Shown piece by piece: positions 30,432-40,212 of a stretch of DNA of 64,000 bases (position 1 is the stretch's first letter; the number at the start of each line of letters is the position of its first letter). The translations under genes were made by a program, and so were the position numbers. Origin of the DNA: Marichromatium bheemlicum (GTDB taxonomy: Bacteria; Pseudomonadota; Gammaproteobacteria; Chromatiales; Chromatiaceae); contig NZ_JAAXKX010000002.1 in NCBI RefSeq assembly GCF_012276755.1, forward strand, positions 62,001-126,000. The letters are read 5' to 3'. The notes beneath the pieces were generated by a model, which made no database searches, was not told the origin of the DNA, and saw only the letters and a list, made by a program, of their open reading frames with translations.

Positions 30432-32207
30432 TCAGATCCCGTGCTCCTGCAGCCACAGCTCGAGCAACGCCACCTGCCACAGCTTCGAGCCGCGCAGCGG
30501 GGTGATGTGCTCGTCCGGCGCGGCCAGCAGGTGCTCGACATACTCCGAGCGGAACAGCCCGCGCTCGCGGGCACGGCGCGAGCGCACCAGGTCGGTCACC
30601 GTCTCCAGCACCTCGCCGCGCAGATACTTCAGCGCCGGGACCGGGAAATAGCCCTTAGGCCGATCGATCACCTCGCTGGGGATGATCTTGCGCCCGATCG
30701 CCTTGAGCACGCCCTTGCCGTCGTCGGTGAGCTTGTGCTCGCCGGGCATCCGCGCCGCCAGCTCGACCAGCTCGTGATCGAGGAAGGGCACGCGCGCCTC
30801 CAGCCCCCAGGCCATGGTCATGTTGTCGACCCGCTTGACCGGGTCGTCGACCAGCATGACCTGCTGATCGAGCCGCAGTGCCTTGTCGAGCGCATCGCTG
30901 GCGCCGGCGCCGGCGAAGTGCGCGGCGATGAAGGCGCGGCTGTGGTCGGCGCCGTGGAAGCGCGGATCGACCGCCTCGCAGAACTCGGCATGGCTACGAT
31001 CGCAGAAGGCGCGGGCATAGTCACCGACCGGGTCGCTGCTGCCGACCATCGGCGGGTACCAGTGATAGCCGGCGAAGACCTCATCGGCCCCCTGCCCGCT
31101 CTGCACCACCTTGACGTGCTTGGCCACCTCCTGCGAGAGCAGGTAGAAGCCGATGACATCATGGCTGACCATCGGCTCGGACATCGCCCGCACGCAGTTG
31201 GGCAGCTCCGGGAGCAGCCGCGCGGCCGAGTCGACACGGATCTTGTGATGGGTAGTGCCGTAGTGACGGGCGATGATGTCGGAGTACTGGAACTCATCAC
31301 CGGCCTCGCCGCCGACCGACTCGAAGCCGACCGAGAAGGTGTTGAGTCCGCGCTGGCCGTGCTCGGCGAGCAGGCCGACGATGAGGCTCGAGTCGAGCCC
31401 GCCGGAGAGCAGCACACCGACGTCGACATCGGCCACCAGACGGCGCTCGACGGCGGTGCGCAGCGCCGCGAGGACGCGCTCCTGCCAGTCCTCGTAGCCG
31501 AGTCCACGCTCCTCGGCCAACGGCTCGAAGCTCGGCGACCAGTAGCAGCGATCGCGCTGACGGCCATCGGGCTCGACGACGCGGATGGTCGCCGGCGCGA
31601 GCTTGCGCACCCCGGCGAGCATGGTGTGCGGCGCCGGCACCACCGAGTGGAAGTGCATGTAGTGGTGCAGCGCCACCGGATCGATCTCGGTGTCGACGCC
31701 GCCGCCGGCGAGCAGCGCCGGCAGGGTCGAGGCAAAGCGCAGCCCGCCGGCGACCTCGGCGAGATAGAGCGGCTTGATGCCGAGCCGATCGCGCACCAGG
31801 GTCAACCGCCCGCTGTCACGCTCGGCAATGGCGAAGGCGAACATGCCGTGGAAACGCTCGACACAGGCATCGCCCCAGGCGTGGAAAGCCTTGAGCACCA
31901 CCTCGGTGTCACCCTCGGAGAAGAAGCGATAGCCCTTGCCCTCGAGCGAGCTGCGCAGCTCACGGTAGTTGTAGATGCACCCGTTGAAAGCGATCGAGAG
32001 ACCAAGCTGGCTGTCGACCATCGGCTGCGCGGCATGGTTGCTCAGATCGATGATCGACAACCGACGATGACCGAGCGCCACCGCGCCCTGCTGCCAGACC
32101 CCATGACCGTCGGGGCCCCGCGGTGTCATGGCCGCATTCATGGCACTCAGGGCGTCAAGGTTCGCCGGGAGGTCGTCGAAGCGGATCTCACCGCAGAAAC
32201 CACACAT
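30432..32207 (-). CDS. asnO: N-acetylglutaminylglutamine amidotransferase (AsnO, asparagine-synthase-like)
   Basis: Glutamine-dependent amidotransferase that makes the terminal amide of N-acetylglutaminylglutamine amide. The 591-residue protein starts with the nucleophile Cys2 of a class II glutaminase domain (MCGFCGEIRF, with RGPDGHG and FNGCIYNYRELR). The synthetase domain follows with the PP-loop LLSGGLDSSLIVGLL. It resembles AsnB, but its linkage to ngg and the M42 gene identifies the NAGGN branch. AGGAG precedes the ATG at 32207. This locus is normally induced by osmotic stress and points to a saline or fluctuating habitat. Confidence 0.92.
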   Translation of the reverse strand: MCGFCGEIRFDDLPANLDALSAMNAAMTPRGPDGHGVWQQGAVALGHRRLSIIDLSNHAAQPMVDSQLGLSIAFNGCIYNYRELRSSLEGKGYRFFSEGDTEVVLKAFHAWGDACVERFHGMFAFAIAERDSGRLTLVRDRLGIKPLYLAEVAGGLRFASTLPALLAGGGVDTEIDPVALHHYMHFHSVVPAPHTMLAGVRKLAPATIRVVEPDGRQRDRCYWSPSFEPLAEERGLGYEDWQERVLAALRTAVERRLVADVDVGVLLSGGLDSSLIVGLLAEHGQRGLNTFSVGFESVGGEAGDEFQYSDIIARHYGTTHHKIRVDSAARLLPELPNCVRAMSEPMVSHDVIGFYLLSQEVAKHVKVVQSGQGADEVFAGYHWYPPMVGSSDPVGDYARAFCDRSHAEFCEAVDPRFHGADHSRAFIAAHFAGAGASDALDKALRLDQQVMLVDDPVKRVDNMTMAWGLEARVPFLDHELVELAARMPGEHKLTDDGKGVLKAIGRKIIPSEVIDRPKGYFPVPALKYLRGEVLETVTDLVRSRRARERGLFRSEYVEHLLAAPDEHITPLRGSKLWQVALLELWLQEHGI

Positions 32208-32652
32208 AGTCAGGTTCTCCTAGGATTGGGCGAAGACATCCACGGCAGCCGACCGGGGTCGGACTCGAAACGAGAGGACGGCCAATCCACGAGGGGTGGC
32301 CCGCAATGACCGAGGGGCGTAGACACGACGCCATTGAAAATCAACGGCTCGTGACCCCGGAACGGACCGCACCGCAACACGCGGTGGGGGTGGGGAGACT
32401 GGCTGGACCGATCGGCTGAGCACTCATGGCCTTTCGTCCGCAGATCTTGGATTTCGCGAAGAATCGGGCAGTTATGGTAACCGACACCGAAACGTGTTTC
32501 CACCGACGCGACGTGTACGACCCACAACAAGGGTCAGCGACCATTCCGTTTTTTCTTTCCATCCCCATTGTCGGAGCTGGATCGAGCACGGTCCCGAAGC
32601 CCCGAGACCGGCCCGGTCACGTCTTTCAGATCAGCAATGGACCAGGCATCAG
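32208..32652. other. 445-base divergent gap between asnO and folE
   Basis: I see no gene here. The gap must hold the asnO promoter (leftward) and the folE promoter (rightward). A six-T run lies near 32550, and a short GTTA-TGG-TAAC inverted repeat near 32470. I could not defend a -35/-10 pair for either gene. The asnO promoter may use a stress sigma factor whose signals I cannot read with confidence. Confidence 0.55.
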
Positions 32653-33291
32653 ATGGCAGAACAAGCGAGCGCCCCGAAGATCGTCACCCACAGTCACTAC
32701 GCCACCAGCTTCGAGGCCGAATCGGAGACAGAGGTCTATGATCCGCGCAAGGAGGGACTGGTACGCGAGATGCTCGACGCACTCGGCGAGGACTCCGAGC
32801 GCGAGGGCCTCAAGCGCACCCCGCTACGCGTGGCCAAGGCGCTCGATTTCCTCACCAGCGGCTACCAGATGTCGGCCGAGGAGATCATCAAGAAGGCGCT
32901 GTTCGAGGAGGATGCCAAGGAGATGGTGATCGTGCGCGACATCGAGTTCTACTCGATGTGCGAGCACCACATGCTGCCCTTCTTCGGGCACGCGCACGTC
33001 GGTTATCTGCCCAACGGCAAGGTGGTGGGCTTGAGCAAGATCGCGCGCGTCGTCGACGCCTTCGCGCGCCGGCTACAGGTCCAGGAACGACTGACCAATC
33101 AGGTCGCCGACGCGTTGATGGAACATCTCGGCGCGCACGGCGTGGCGGTGGTGATGGAGGCCAGCCATACCTGCATGATGATGCGCGGGGTCCAGAAGCA
33201 GCGCAGCACCACGGTCTCGAGTGCGATGCGCGGCACCTTCGAGAGTGATCAGCGCACCCGCGCCGAGTTCATGTCCTTCGTGCGTGGCTAA
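32653..33291 (+). CDS. folE: GTP cyclohydrolase I, FolE (zinc) type
   Basis: Zinc-dependent enzyme opening GTP to 7,8-dihydroneopterin triphosphate. The 212-residue protein shows the zinc ligands in [12 protein letters not shown] and [10 protein letters not shown], plus the substrate motif [20 protein letters not shown]. The ATG at 32653 is chosen because homology and a sensible N-terminus begin there; upstream in-frame sequence looks non-coding. It duplicates the reaction of FolE2 at 17770-18618 with an unrelated active site. It ends 14 bases from the convergent response-regulator gene. Confidence 0.95.
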   Translation: MAEQASAPKIVTHSHYATSFEAESETEVYDPRKEGLVREMLDALGEDSEREGLKRTPLRVAKALDFLTSGYQMSAEEIIKKALFEEDAKEMVIVRDIEFYSMCEHHMLPFFGHAHVGYLPNGKVVGLSKIARVVDAFARRLQVQERLTNQVADALMEHLGAHGVAVVMEASHTCMMMRGVQKQRSTTVSSAMRGTFESDQRTRAEFMSFVRG

Positions 33292-33305
33292 TGCAGCCCC
33301 TTCGA

Positions 33306-33974
33306 TCACCCCTGCTCGAGCTGCCACTGGACCGCGTAGCGCACCAGCTCGGCGGCCGAGGAGAGTTGCAGCTTGCGCTTGATCTTCTCGCGATGGGTCT
33401 CGATGGTCTTGACGCTGAGATGCAACCGCTCGGCCATGCGAGCGTTCGACACCCCCTCACCGATGAGGATGAACACCTGCAACTCGCGGTCAGTGAGTAG
33501 CTCCACCGGCGACTGCGCCGGCGCCCGCTTCTGGGCGAACCCCTCGACGAAGCGCTGCTGCATATCGGCACTGAGATAGATCCGCCCGGCCAGGGTCTGG
33601 CGCACCGCGGCGATCACCTCGTCGATTCCCTTGTGTTTGTTGATGTAGCCGAGCGCACCGGCGCTGATGGCGCGCTCGGCGAACAGCGCCTCCTCGTGCA
33701 CCGAGCAGACCAGGATGCGGATCTCCGCATCGTGGACCTTGAGCCGCTTGATCAGCTCCAGACCATTGCCATCCTCGAGCGAGAGGTCGACGATGGTCAG
33801 GTCGGGCGTCAGCTCGCGCACCAATCGCAGCCCCTCGCGCAGGGTCTCGGCCTCACCACAGACCTCGAGGTCCGGTTCGGCGGCGATCAGGCTCGCCAGA
33901 CCGGCCCGAACCAGCGGATGGTCATCCACGATGAGAATACGTTTTACGGGGTCGTTCACTTGCAGGTATGCCAC
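33306..33974 (-). CDS. NarL/FixJ-type response regulator
   Basis: Two-domain regulator of 222 residues. The receiver domain has acidic Asp17/Asp18 (ILIVDDHP), phosphoacceptor Asp63 (LTIVDLSLEDG) and a late Lys in GYINKHKG. The output is a LuxR-type helix-turn-helix at about 155-212 (LTDRELQVFILIGEGVSNA then VKTIETHREKIKRKL). The likely partner is the HisKA_3 membrane protein encoded divergently at 35257-36693, but that kinase looks inactive, so phosphate may come from elsewhere. The 230-base upstream gap holds a near-perfect palindrome. Confidence 0.93.
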   Translation of the reverse strand: MAYLQVNDPVKRILIVDDHPLVRAGLASLIAAEPDLEVCGEAETLREGLRLVRELTPDLTIVDLSLEDGNGLELIKRLKVHDAEIRILVCSVHEEALFAERAISAGALGYINKHKGIDEVIAAVRQTLAGRIYLSADMQQRFVEGFAQKRAPAQSPVELLTDRELQVFILIGEGVSNARMAERLHLSVKTIETHREKIKRKLQLSSAAELVRYAVQWQLEQG

Positions 33975-34030
33975 CGATCAAGACACGTTTCGTGAAGATC
34001 GCCCCAGACAGGAGGACTCGATCGAGATAA

Positions 34031-34054
34031 TCCCCCGATGCCGGCATCAGGGGA
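34031..34054. promoter_or_regulatory. Near-perfect palindrome in a divergent promoter region
   Basis: TCCCCCGATGCCGGCATCAGGGGA is a 24-base inverted repeat with one mismatched pair around the perfect 12-base core GATGCCGGCATC. It lies 57 bases upstream of the response-regulator start and 151 bases before the PAS-protein start. It could be an operator for the LuxR-type regulator or a small hairpin. No binding consensus is known to me. Confidence 0.4.
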
Positions 34055-34204
34055 TCCCTGATCTTAGCGTCATCGCCGCACTGGGACAATGAAACTCGAA
34101 TACATTGGCTCGTCCAGCCCCGCCCCGAGAGCCGGCGCGGCGCACGAGCACCCCGCCCAGCGGGGACCAATGCCCAACCAGTTGCAGCAAGACACCATTC
34201 ACCC

Positions 34205-35110
34205 ATGAACTCGCCCGACGTCCAGTCCGACCATCATCCGGGGCAAGTCGGCACGCCACCCTACGCCAGGGTGGTGCATGCCTCACACCACGCGCCCTAT
34301 GCGCCACCGCAGACAACGCCCGAGGTCTTCGTCTGCATCAACGCACAGGAACGAATCGAGCTTTGTGATCGCGGTGTCGAGTACCTGTTCGGCCACACCC
34401 CGACCCAACTCCACGGCGCCTCCTGGAAGCACCTCGTCGCACGCCAGAGCCAGCAGCGCCTCAGCGACCTGCTACAACAACTCGACAGCAGCCCTCATCC
34501 GGACGGGATCGACCTCAGCCATGCCGGACTGCTCGGGCAGCACCACGACGGCGCCCTGTTCCCCATCGACGGTCGCATCCTCCCCGCACCCGATGGCACC
34601 AGCGGCTACACGCTGGTGCTGCGCCAGGTCCCACGACGCGATGCCGATCGCAGCCATTGCCCCCGGCTCGAGCAACCCCTTTTCATTGAACTGCTCGATC
34701 GCCTACTGCAGCAGCACCGTCGTCTCAACCACGCCTGCGCACTGCTGGTGATCGATCTCGACCATGCCTGCCGCCGCACCGATCCCGCACGGATCGAGCC
34801 GCTGGTGCTAACCTGCGTCCAACGCCTGCAGCACGGCCGCCGACGCCAGGACCATCTGGCCCGAATCGGCACCACCCGCCTGGCACTCCTGCTCAGCGAC
34901 ATCACCGGCCAGACCAAGGTCGCGCGCGTGGCCAAGCGTATCCATGCCACCTTGACCACCCCCATCGAGTTGGCAGGCACCGCCCACCGGTTCCACCCCC
35001 GAGTCGGCTTTGCCTGCTACCCCGAGGAGGCGATCACCCCGGAGGCGCTGCTCGCACAGGGGGAACAGCGCTGCCATGAGCGCGCCCAGGGCGCGCTGTT
35101 GGTGAATTGA
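34205..35110 (+). CDS. PAS protein with degenerate GGDEF domain
   Basis: Predicted signalling protein of 301 residues without membrane segments. A PAS domain lies at about 45-140 (VFVCINAQERIELCDRGVEY, then LFGHTPTQLHGASWKHLV). The second half has the fold pattern of a GGDEF domain (LLVIDLDHACRR, then RIGTTRLALLLSDI). The signature is GTTRL at 222-226 instead of GGDEF, and the metal-binding half-site is altered, so no cyclase activity is expected. It could bind GTP or a partner protein. It ends 146 bases upstream of the histidine-kinase-like gene and is probably co-transcribed with it. Confidence 0.8.
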   Translation: MNSPDVQSDHHPGQVGTPPYARVVHASHHAPYAPPQTTPEVFVCINAQERIELCDRGVEYLFGHTPTQLHGASWKHLVARQSQQRLSDLLQQLDSSPHPDGIDLSHAGLLGQHHDGALFPIDGRILPAPDGTSGYTLVLRQVPRRDADRSHCPRLEQPLFIELLDRLLQQHRRLNHACALLVIDLDHACRRTDPARIEPLVLTCVQRLQHGRRRQDHLARIGTTRLALLLSDITGQTKVARVAKRIHATLTTPIELAGTAHRFHPRVGFACYPEEAITPEALLAQGEQRCHERAQGALLVN

Positions 35111-35244
35111 CCTCGAAATCGCTGATCGCGCAATCGCCTTTTGCCGGTCGTTCTTCTATCCTAGCCGCTCCATGTGCCCGGTCGGCCGCGCCCGCGAGCG
35201 CGGCTGAACGGATACCGAAGCGCCCCAGGGCGCCTGGCGTCTCC

Positions 35245-35250
35245 AGGAGG
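35245..35250 (+). promoter_or_regulatory. Shine-Dalgarno AGGAGG deciding the kinase-like start
   Basis: A perfect AGGAGG directly abuts ATG 35251 but is six bases from GTG 35257 in the same frame. The spacing favours GTG as the true start. Positions of homology do not separate the two. Confidence 0.55.
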
Positions 35251-35256
35251 ATGATC

Positions 35257-36693
35257 GTGCGCGCGCTGTTCCTGGCGCTGAGCTACGTCCCGCTTTGGAT
35301 CCTGCTGCAGCAGACCCCAGGTTGGCCCGCAGGACCACTCTGCGCCCCCGAGGCGGCCCTCACCTTGGCGGCAGTCATGCTCGGCGGCGTGCGGGCGTTG
35401 CTACTGCCGTTGCTCGCCACCCTGGTGACGGCGCTGTTGAGCAGCGCGGAGACCAACCTGGTCGCGACACTCGCCCCCCTACCCCTCTATGGTGCACTCG
35501 GCTATTGGCTGAGCCAGGGGCGCTCCTCCCCCACCCCCTCGATCACCGCGTTGCTGACCATCGCCGCCACCGCACTCGTGGCCACTGCGGTGCAGGCACC
35601 GTTCCTGCCCGACACCGAGGCCCGCCCACCCGGTGAGGCCGGGGCGATCTTCATCTCCTTGCTGGTCACCGCAGCGCTGTTGTCATTGCGCCAGCATCGC
35701 CGCAGCCCACGCCAGCCCTTGCCCTCGCTACGCGAGGCGATGCAGGCCACCCTGGGATTGGCGCTATTGCTTGCACTCCTGGCCACCCCCCTGGCCGGGC
35801 ACGACCTGCTCGCGCTGGCGCCAGCGGCGATGCTGCTGACGCTGCCACTGGCGGTGGTGCTCGGCGCCGCCCTCGGACCACGCACCACCCTGGTGCTGCT
35901 GTGCGTCCTCGAGCTACTGACCCTGTTCGCCATCGGGCTGCTCGGCACCCCGACGCTGACCCCGCTCTATCAGGTGCTGCTAGTGCTGATCGGGATTGCA
36001 TTACCACTGGCGGTCGCGCAGGTCCGCCTGCGCGGCGAAACCAACGAGACGATGCGTGACCTGGTGCGACGCTTCGATCACGAACGGGTCACCCAGGGAG
36101 AGGAGGCCCATCGCCTCGCCCGCACCCTCCATGATGACCCGATGCAACTACTCACCGCCGCAGCACTCACCACCCAGCGCCTGGCGCGCGATAGCGACAC
36201 CGCCTCCCAACAAACGCTGCACCGCGTCTATCAACTGATCAACGACGCCATCGGCTCGATGCGTGCGGTCTGTGCCCGACTCAGCCCCCCCTTGCTCTAC
36301 GAGTTCGGTCTGGCCGAGGCGCTCTCACGCCTGGTCCTGGTAGAAACGTCAGCAGGGCGTCCCCCCCCCTCTCTCGAACTCGAGGCCGGGCCTGCGATCA
36401 CGACCCGTCGCACCCGGCTGCTGATGTTCGACACGCTCAGCACCCTGCTCGAGCACTATCCGCTGGCACGGATCCGCTTTACCGACGCGCCCCGAGGAGG
36501 ATTGGAGATCAGCCTGGTGATCGCTGCGCCAGCAACGGCCAACGCGCTCCCGGGGACGACGCTCGGCCAGTTACTCGAGCTGCGACTACAGGCGCTGGGA
36601 GGCACCCTGCTGGTGGAGGATGGCGGTCAACTCATCCGCGTCGAGCTGCCACCACAGGCACTCACCGACGGGGACAAAGACGGCGGGGGATGA
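35257..36693 (+). CDS. Membrane HisKA_3 histidine-kinase relative with degenerate ATPase domain
   Basis: Protein of 478 residues. The first 280 residues hold about eight hydrophobic segments in a MASE1-like sensor region. A HisKA_3 dimerisation domain follows with His292 in ARTLHDDPMQLLTAA. The HDxxxQ arrangement linked to phosphatase activity is kept. The region after about 370 lines up with a HATPase domain (LSTLLEHYPLARIRF, and a LQALGGTLLVE-type end). It lacks the N box, the DxG box and the glycine-rich lid, so ATP binding is unlikely. I infer a pseudokinase or phosphatase for the NarL-type regulator encoded divergently. Confidence 0.8.
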   Translation: MRALFLALSYVPLWILLQQTPGWPAGPLCAPEAALTLAAVMLGGVRALLLPLLATLVTALLSSAETNLVATLAPLPLYGALGYWLSQGRSSPTPSITALLTIAATALVATAVQAPFLPDTEARPPGEAGAIFISLLVTAALLSLRQHRRSPRQPLPSLREAMQATLGLALLLALLATPLAGHDLLALAPAAMLLTLPLAVVLGAALGPRTTLVLLCVLELLTLFAIGLLGTPTLTPLYQVLLVLIGIALPLAVAQVRLRGETNETMRDLVRRFDHERVTQGEEAHRLARTLHDDPMQLLTAAALTTQRLARDSDTASQQTLHRVYQLINDAIGSMRAVCARLSPPLLYEFGLAEALSRLVLVETSAGRPPPSLELEAGPAITTRRTRLLMFDTLSTLLEHYPLARIRFTDAPRGGLEISLVIAAPATANALPGTTLGQLLELRLQALGGTLLVEDGGQLIRVELPPQALTDGDKDGGG

Positions 36694-36705
36694 GGGAGAG
36701 GACCT

Positions 36706-36750
36706 CGCGCCCGGCAGGGCGCGGGTGAGGGGTGGTCGCGCGACCACCCC
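36706..36750. terminator. Two tandem hairpins between convergent genes
   Basis: CGCGCCC-GGCA-GGGCGCG spans 36706-36723. GGGGTGGTCGC and GCGACCACCCC form a perfect 22-base palindrome at 36729-36750. They lie in the 68-base gap between the kinase-like gene and ilvC, whose stops face each other. A two-way terminator is the simplest reading. Confidence 0.75.
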
Positions 36751-36761
36751 AGCGGGGACGA

Positions 36762-37796
<1,035 letters not shown>

Positions 37797-37883
37797 CTAT
37801 CGGATGGTGATATCCGCGCGGCGACGGATATGGAAGAAGAAGGCGCCCGGACACCGTGGTACGAGCGCCGCATGAAGCCAGGG

Positions 37884-38375
37884 CTAGATGGTCAGACCCT
37901 TCTCGCCACGGGAGATCCCGGTCGGCCCGGAGCGCACCACCTCGATGATCAGCCCCTCGGGCACGGTATCGATGAAGGCGTCGAGCTTGTGGGTCGCACC
38001 GGTCAGCTCGATGACGTAGCTGGTGTCGGTGACGTCGATGATCTTGGCGCGGAAGATGTCGACCAGGCGCTTAAGTTCCTCGCGGTCACGCCGCTCGGCT
38101 CGCACCTTGATCAGCATCATCTCGCGCTCGATGTGCGGCCCTTCGCAGAGATCGAGCAGCTTGACGGTGTCGACGAGCTTGTTGAGCTGCTTCTTGATCT
38201 GCTCGACGATGTCGTCGTTGCCGGTGGTCACCAGCGTCATTCGCGACAACGTGGGGTCGTCGGTCGGGGCGACGGTCAGGGATTCAATATTGTAGCCACG
38301 GGCGGAGAACAACCCGGCGACGCGCGACAGCGCGCCCGCCTCGTTCTCGAGCAACACGGCGATGATGTGTCTCAT
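37884..38375 (-). CDS. ilvH: Acetolactate synthase small (regulatory) subunit
   Basis: Regulatory subunit of acetohydroxyacid synthase that confers valine feedback inhibition. The 163-residue protein starts MRHIIAVLLENEAGALSRVA, the ACT-domain valine-binding loop, and continues through GYNIESLTVAPTDDPTLSRM. The second domain contains the LKRLVDIFRAKIIDV block. It lies 31 bases after ilvB and is clearly part of the same operon. Confidence 0.96.
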   Translation of the reverse strand: MRHIIAVLLENEAGALSRVAGLFSARGYNIESLTVAPTDDPTLSRMTLVTTGNDDIVEQIKKQLNKLVDTVKLLDLCEGPHIEREMMLIKVRAERRDREELKRLVDIFRAKIIDVTDTSYVIELTGATHKLDAFIDTVPEGLIIEVVRSGPTGISRGEKGLTI

Positions 38376-38406
38376 GTGATCTTCTCGTCTTGTATCGGCG
38401 CAGCGC

Positions 38407-40197
38407 TCAGGCCAGTTCTCGATCGGACAGGCTCGGGGAGAGCTGCATCTCGTGCTGGCCCTTGCCGGCGGCGATCATCGGATAGACGTTCTCCGTGGGA
38501 TCGACCACGACGTCGAGGAACACGAACCTGTCGGTCATCGCGAACGCCTCCTGCATCGCCGACTCCAGCTCCTCTGGGCGCTCCACACGCATACCGACAT
38601 GACCGAAGCTCTCGGCGAGCTTGACGAAGTCGGGCACCGCGTCGACGTAGGAGTGGGCGTAGCGGCCATCGTAGAAGAACTCCTGCCACTGCCGCACCAT
38701 GCCCATGTAGCCGTTGTTGAGCAGGATCACCTTGATCGGCAGTCCGTACTGCATGCAGGTGGCCAGCTCCTGGATACACATCAGGATACTCGCCTCGCCG
38801 GAGACGCAGGCGACCTGCGCATCGGGATGGCCGAGCTGGACGCCGATGGCCGCCGGCAGACCAAAGCCCATGGTGCCGAGTCCGCCGGAATTGATCCAGC
38901 GCCGCGGCTTCTCGAAGGGGTAGAACTGGGCCGCGAACATCTGGTGCTGACCGACGTCCGAGGTCAGGTAGAGATCCCCCTTGGTGACCTTGTGCAGGGT
39001 CTCGATGGCAAATTGCGGCTTGATCGCGGAGCTGGTGCGGTCGTACTGGAGGCACTCGAGCGCGCGCCACTGCCCGATCCGCTCCCACCAGGCGGCACGC
39101 GCGGTGTCGGCCTCGGCACCGACCGGATGCTCGCGATAGAGCCGCAGCATCTCCTCGAGCACCTTGCCGACCTGACCGACGATGGGCACATCGACCTTGA
39201 CGTTCTTGGAGATCGAGGAGGGATCGACGTCGACATGGATGATCTTGGCATTCGGGCAGAAGTGCTCGATCTTGCCAGTGACACGGTCGTCGAAGCGCGC
39301 CCCGATGGCGATCAGCACATCGGTCTCGTGCATCGCCATGTTCGCCTCGTAGGTCCCGTGCATGCCGAGCATACCGAGGAACTGCTCATCGGTCGTCGGA
39401 TAGGCCCCCAACCCCATCAGCGTGCTGGTGATCGGGAAGCCGGTCTCACGCACCAACTCGGTCAGCAACCCCGAGGCCTCGCCAAGCACCACCCCGCCGC
39501 CGGTGTAGAACACCGGACGCTTGGCCGCACGCATCAGCTCCACGGCGCGCCGAATCTGCCCCGAGTGCCCCTTCTCGATGGGGCTGTAGGAGCGCATCCG
39601 CACCTCGCGCGGATAGTGATACGGGACCTTGATACCGGGGTCGGTAACATCCTTGGGGATGTCGACCACCACCGGTCCCGGACGTCCGGAGGTCGCGATG
39701 TAGAAGGCCTTGCGGATGGTCAGCGCCAGGTCGCGCACATCCTTGACGAGGAAGTTGTGTTTGACACAGGGCCGGGTGATGCCGACGGTGTCAACCTCTT
39801 GGAAGGCATCGCTGCCGATCACCGGGGTCGAGACCTGTCCGGTGAGCACCACCATCGGGATCGAGTCCATGTAAGCGGTGGCGATACCGGTGACCACATT
39901 GGTCGCACCGGGTCCCGAGGTGACCAGGCAGACACCACACTTGCCGGTGGAACGGGCATAGCCATCGGCGGCATGGGCCGCAGCCTGCTCGTGGCGCACC
40001 AGGATATGACGCAACGCGCCATGCCGAAAGAGCGCATCGTAGATGTGTAGAACGGCGCCACCAGGATAGCCGAATACGCACTCGACGCCCTCGTCGGCCA
40101 GTGCCTGGACGACGATCTCGCCGCCACTCAACAGCGGTCCAGACAGCCCCTCGGCCGCGTCCGCGCCCATCTCATCCGGCTCCACTGACAGTGTCAC
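38407..40197 (-). CDS. ilvB: Acetolactate synthase large (catalytic) subunit
   Basis: Thiamin-diphosphate and FAD enzyme that condenses pyruvate with pyruvate or 2-oxobutyrate. The 596-residue protein has VFGYPGGAVL, the catalytic Glu in LVRHEQAAAHAADGYAR, and the ThDP motif starting GEASILMCIQELAT with LNNGYMGMVRQWQ. The GTG at 40197 is preferred because GGAGG lies eight bases upstream; an ATG ten codons later lacks one. A sigma-70-like promoter and a Val-rich leader reading frame precede it. The symbol ilvI would be equally acceptable for this isozyme. Confidence 0.95.
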   Translation of the reverse strand: MTLSVEPDEMGADAAEGLSGPLLSGGEIVVQALADEGVECVFGYPGGAVLHIYDALFRHGALRHILVRHEQAAAHAADGYARSTGKCGVCLVTSGPGATNVVTGIATAYMDSIPMVVLTGQVSTPVIGSDAFQEVDTVGITRPCVKHNFLVKDVRDLALTIRKAFYIATSGRPGPVVVDIPKDVTDPGIKVPYHYPREVRMRSYSPIEKGHSGQIRRAVELMRAAKRPVFYTGGGVVLGEASGLLTELVRETGFPITSTLMGLGAYPTTDEQFLGMLGMHGTYEANMAMHETDVLIAIGARFDDRVTGKIEHFCPNAKIIHVDVDPSSISKNVKVDVPIVGQVGKVLEEMLRLYREHPVGAEADTARAAWWERIGQWRALECLQYDRTSSAIKPQFAIETLHKVTKGDLYLTSDVGQHQMFAAQFYPFEKPRRWINSGGLGTMGFGLPAAIGVQLGHPDAQVACVSGEASILMCIQELATCMQYGLPIKVILLNNGYMGMVRQWQEFFYDGRYAHSYVDAVPDFVKLAESFGHVGMRVERPEELESAMQEAFAMTDRFVFLDVVVDPTENVYPMIAAGKGQHEMQLSPSLSDRELA

Positions 40198-40212
40198 CTC
40201 TACGACCTCCGA

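Noticed and set aside
38452-40050. Long plus-strand frame opposite ilvB
   Set aside because: Antisense shadow of a highly conserved gene, with no ribosome site and no family resemblance.
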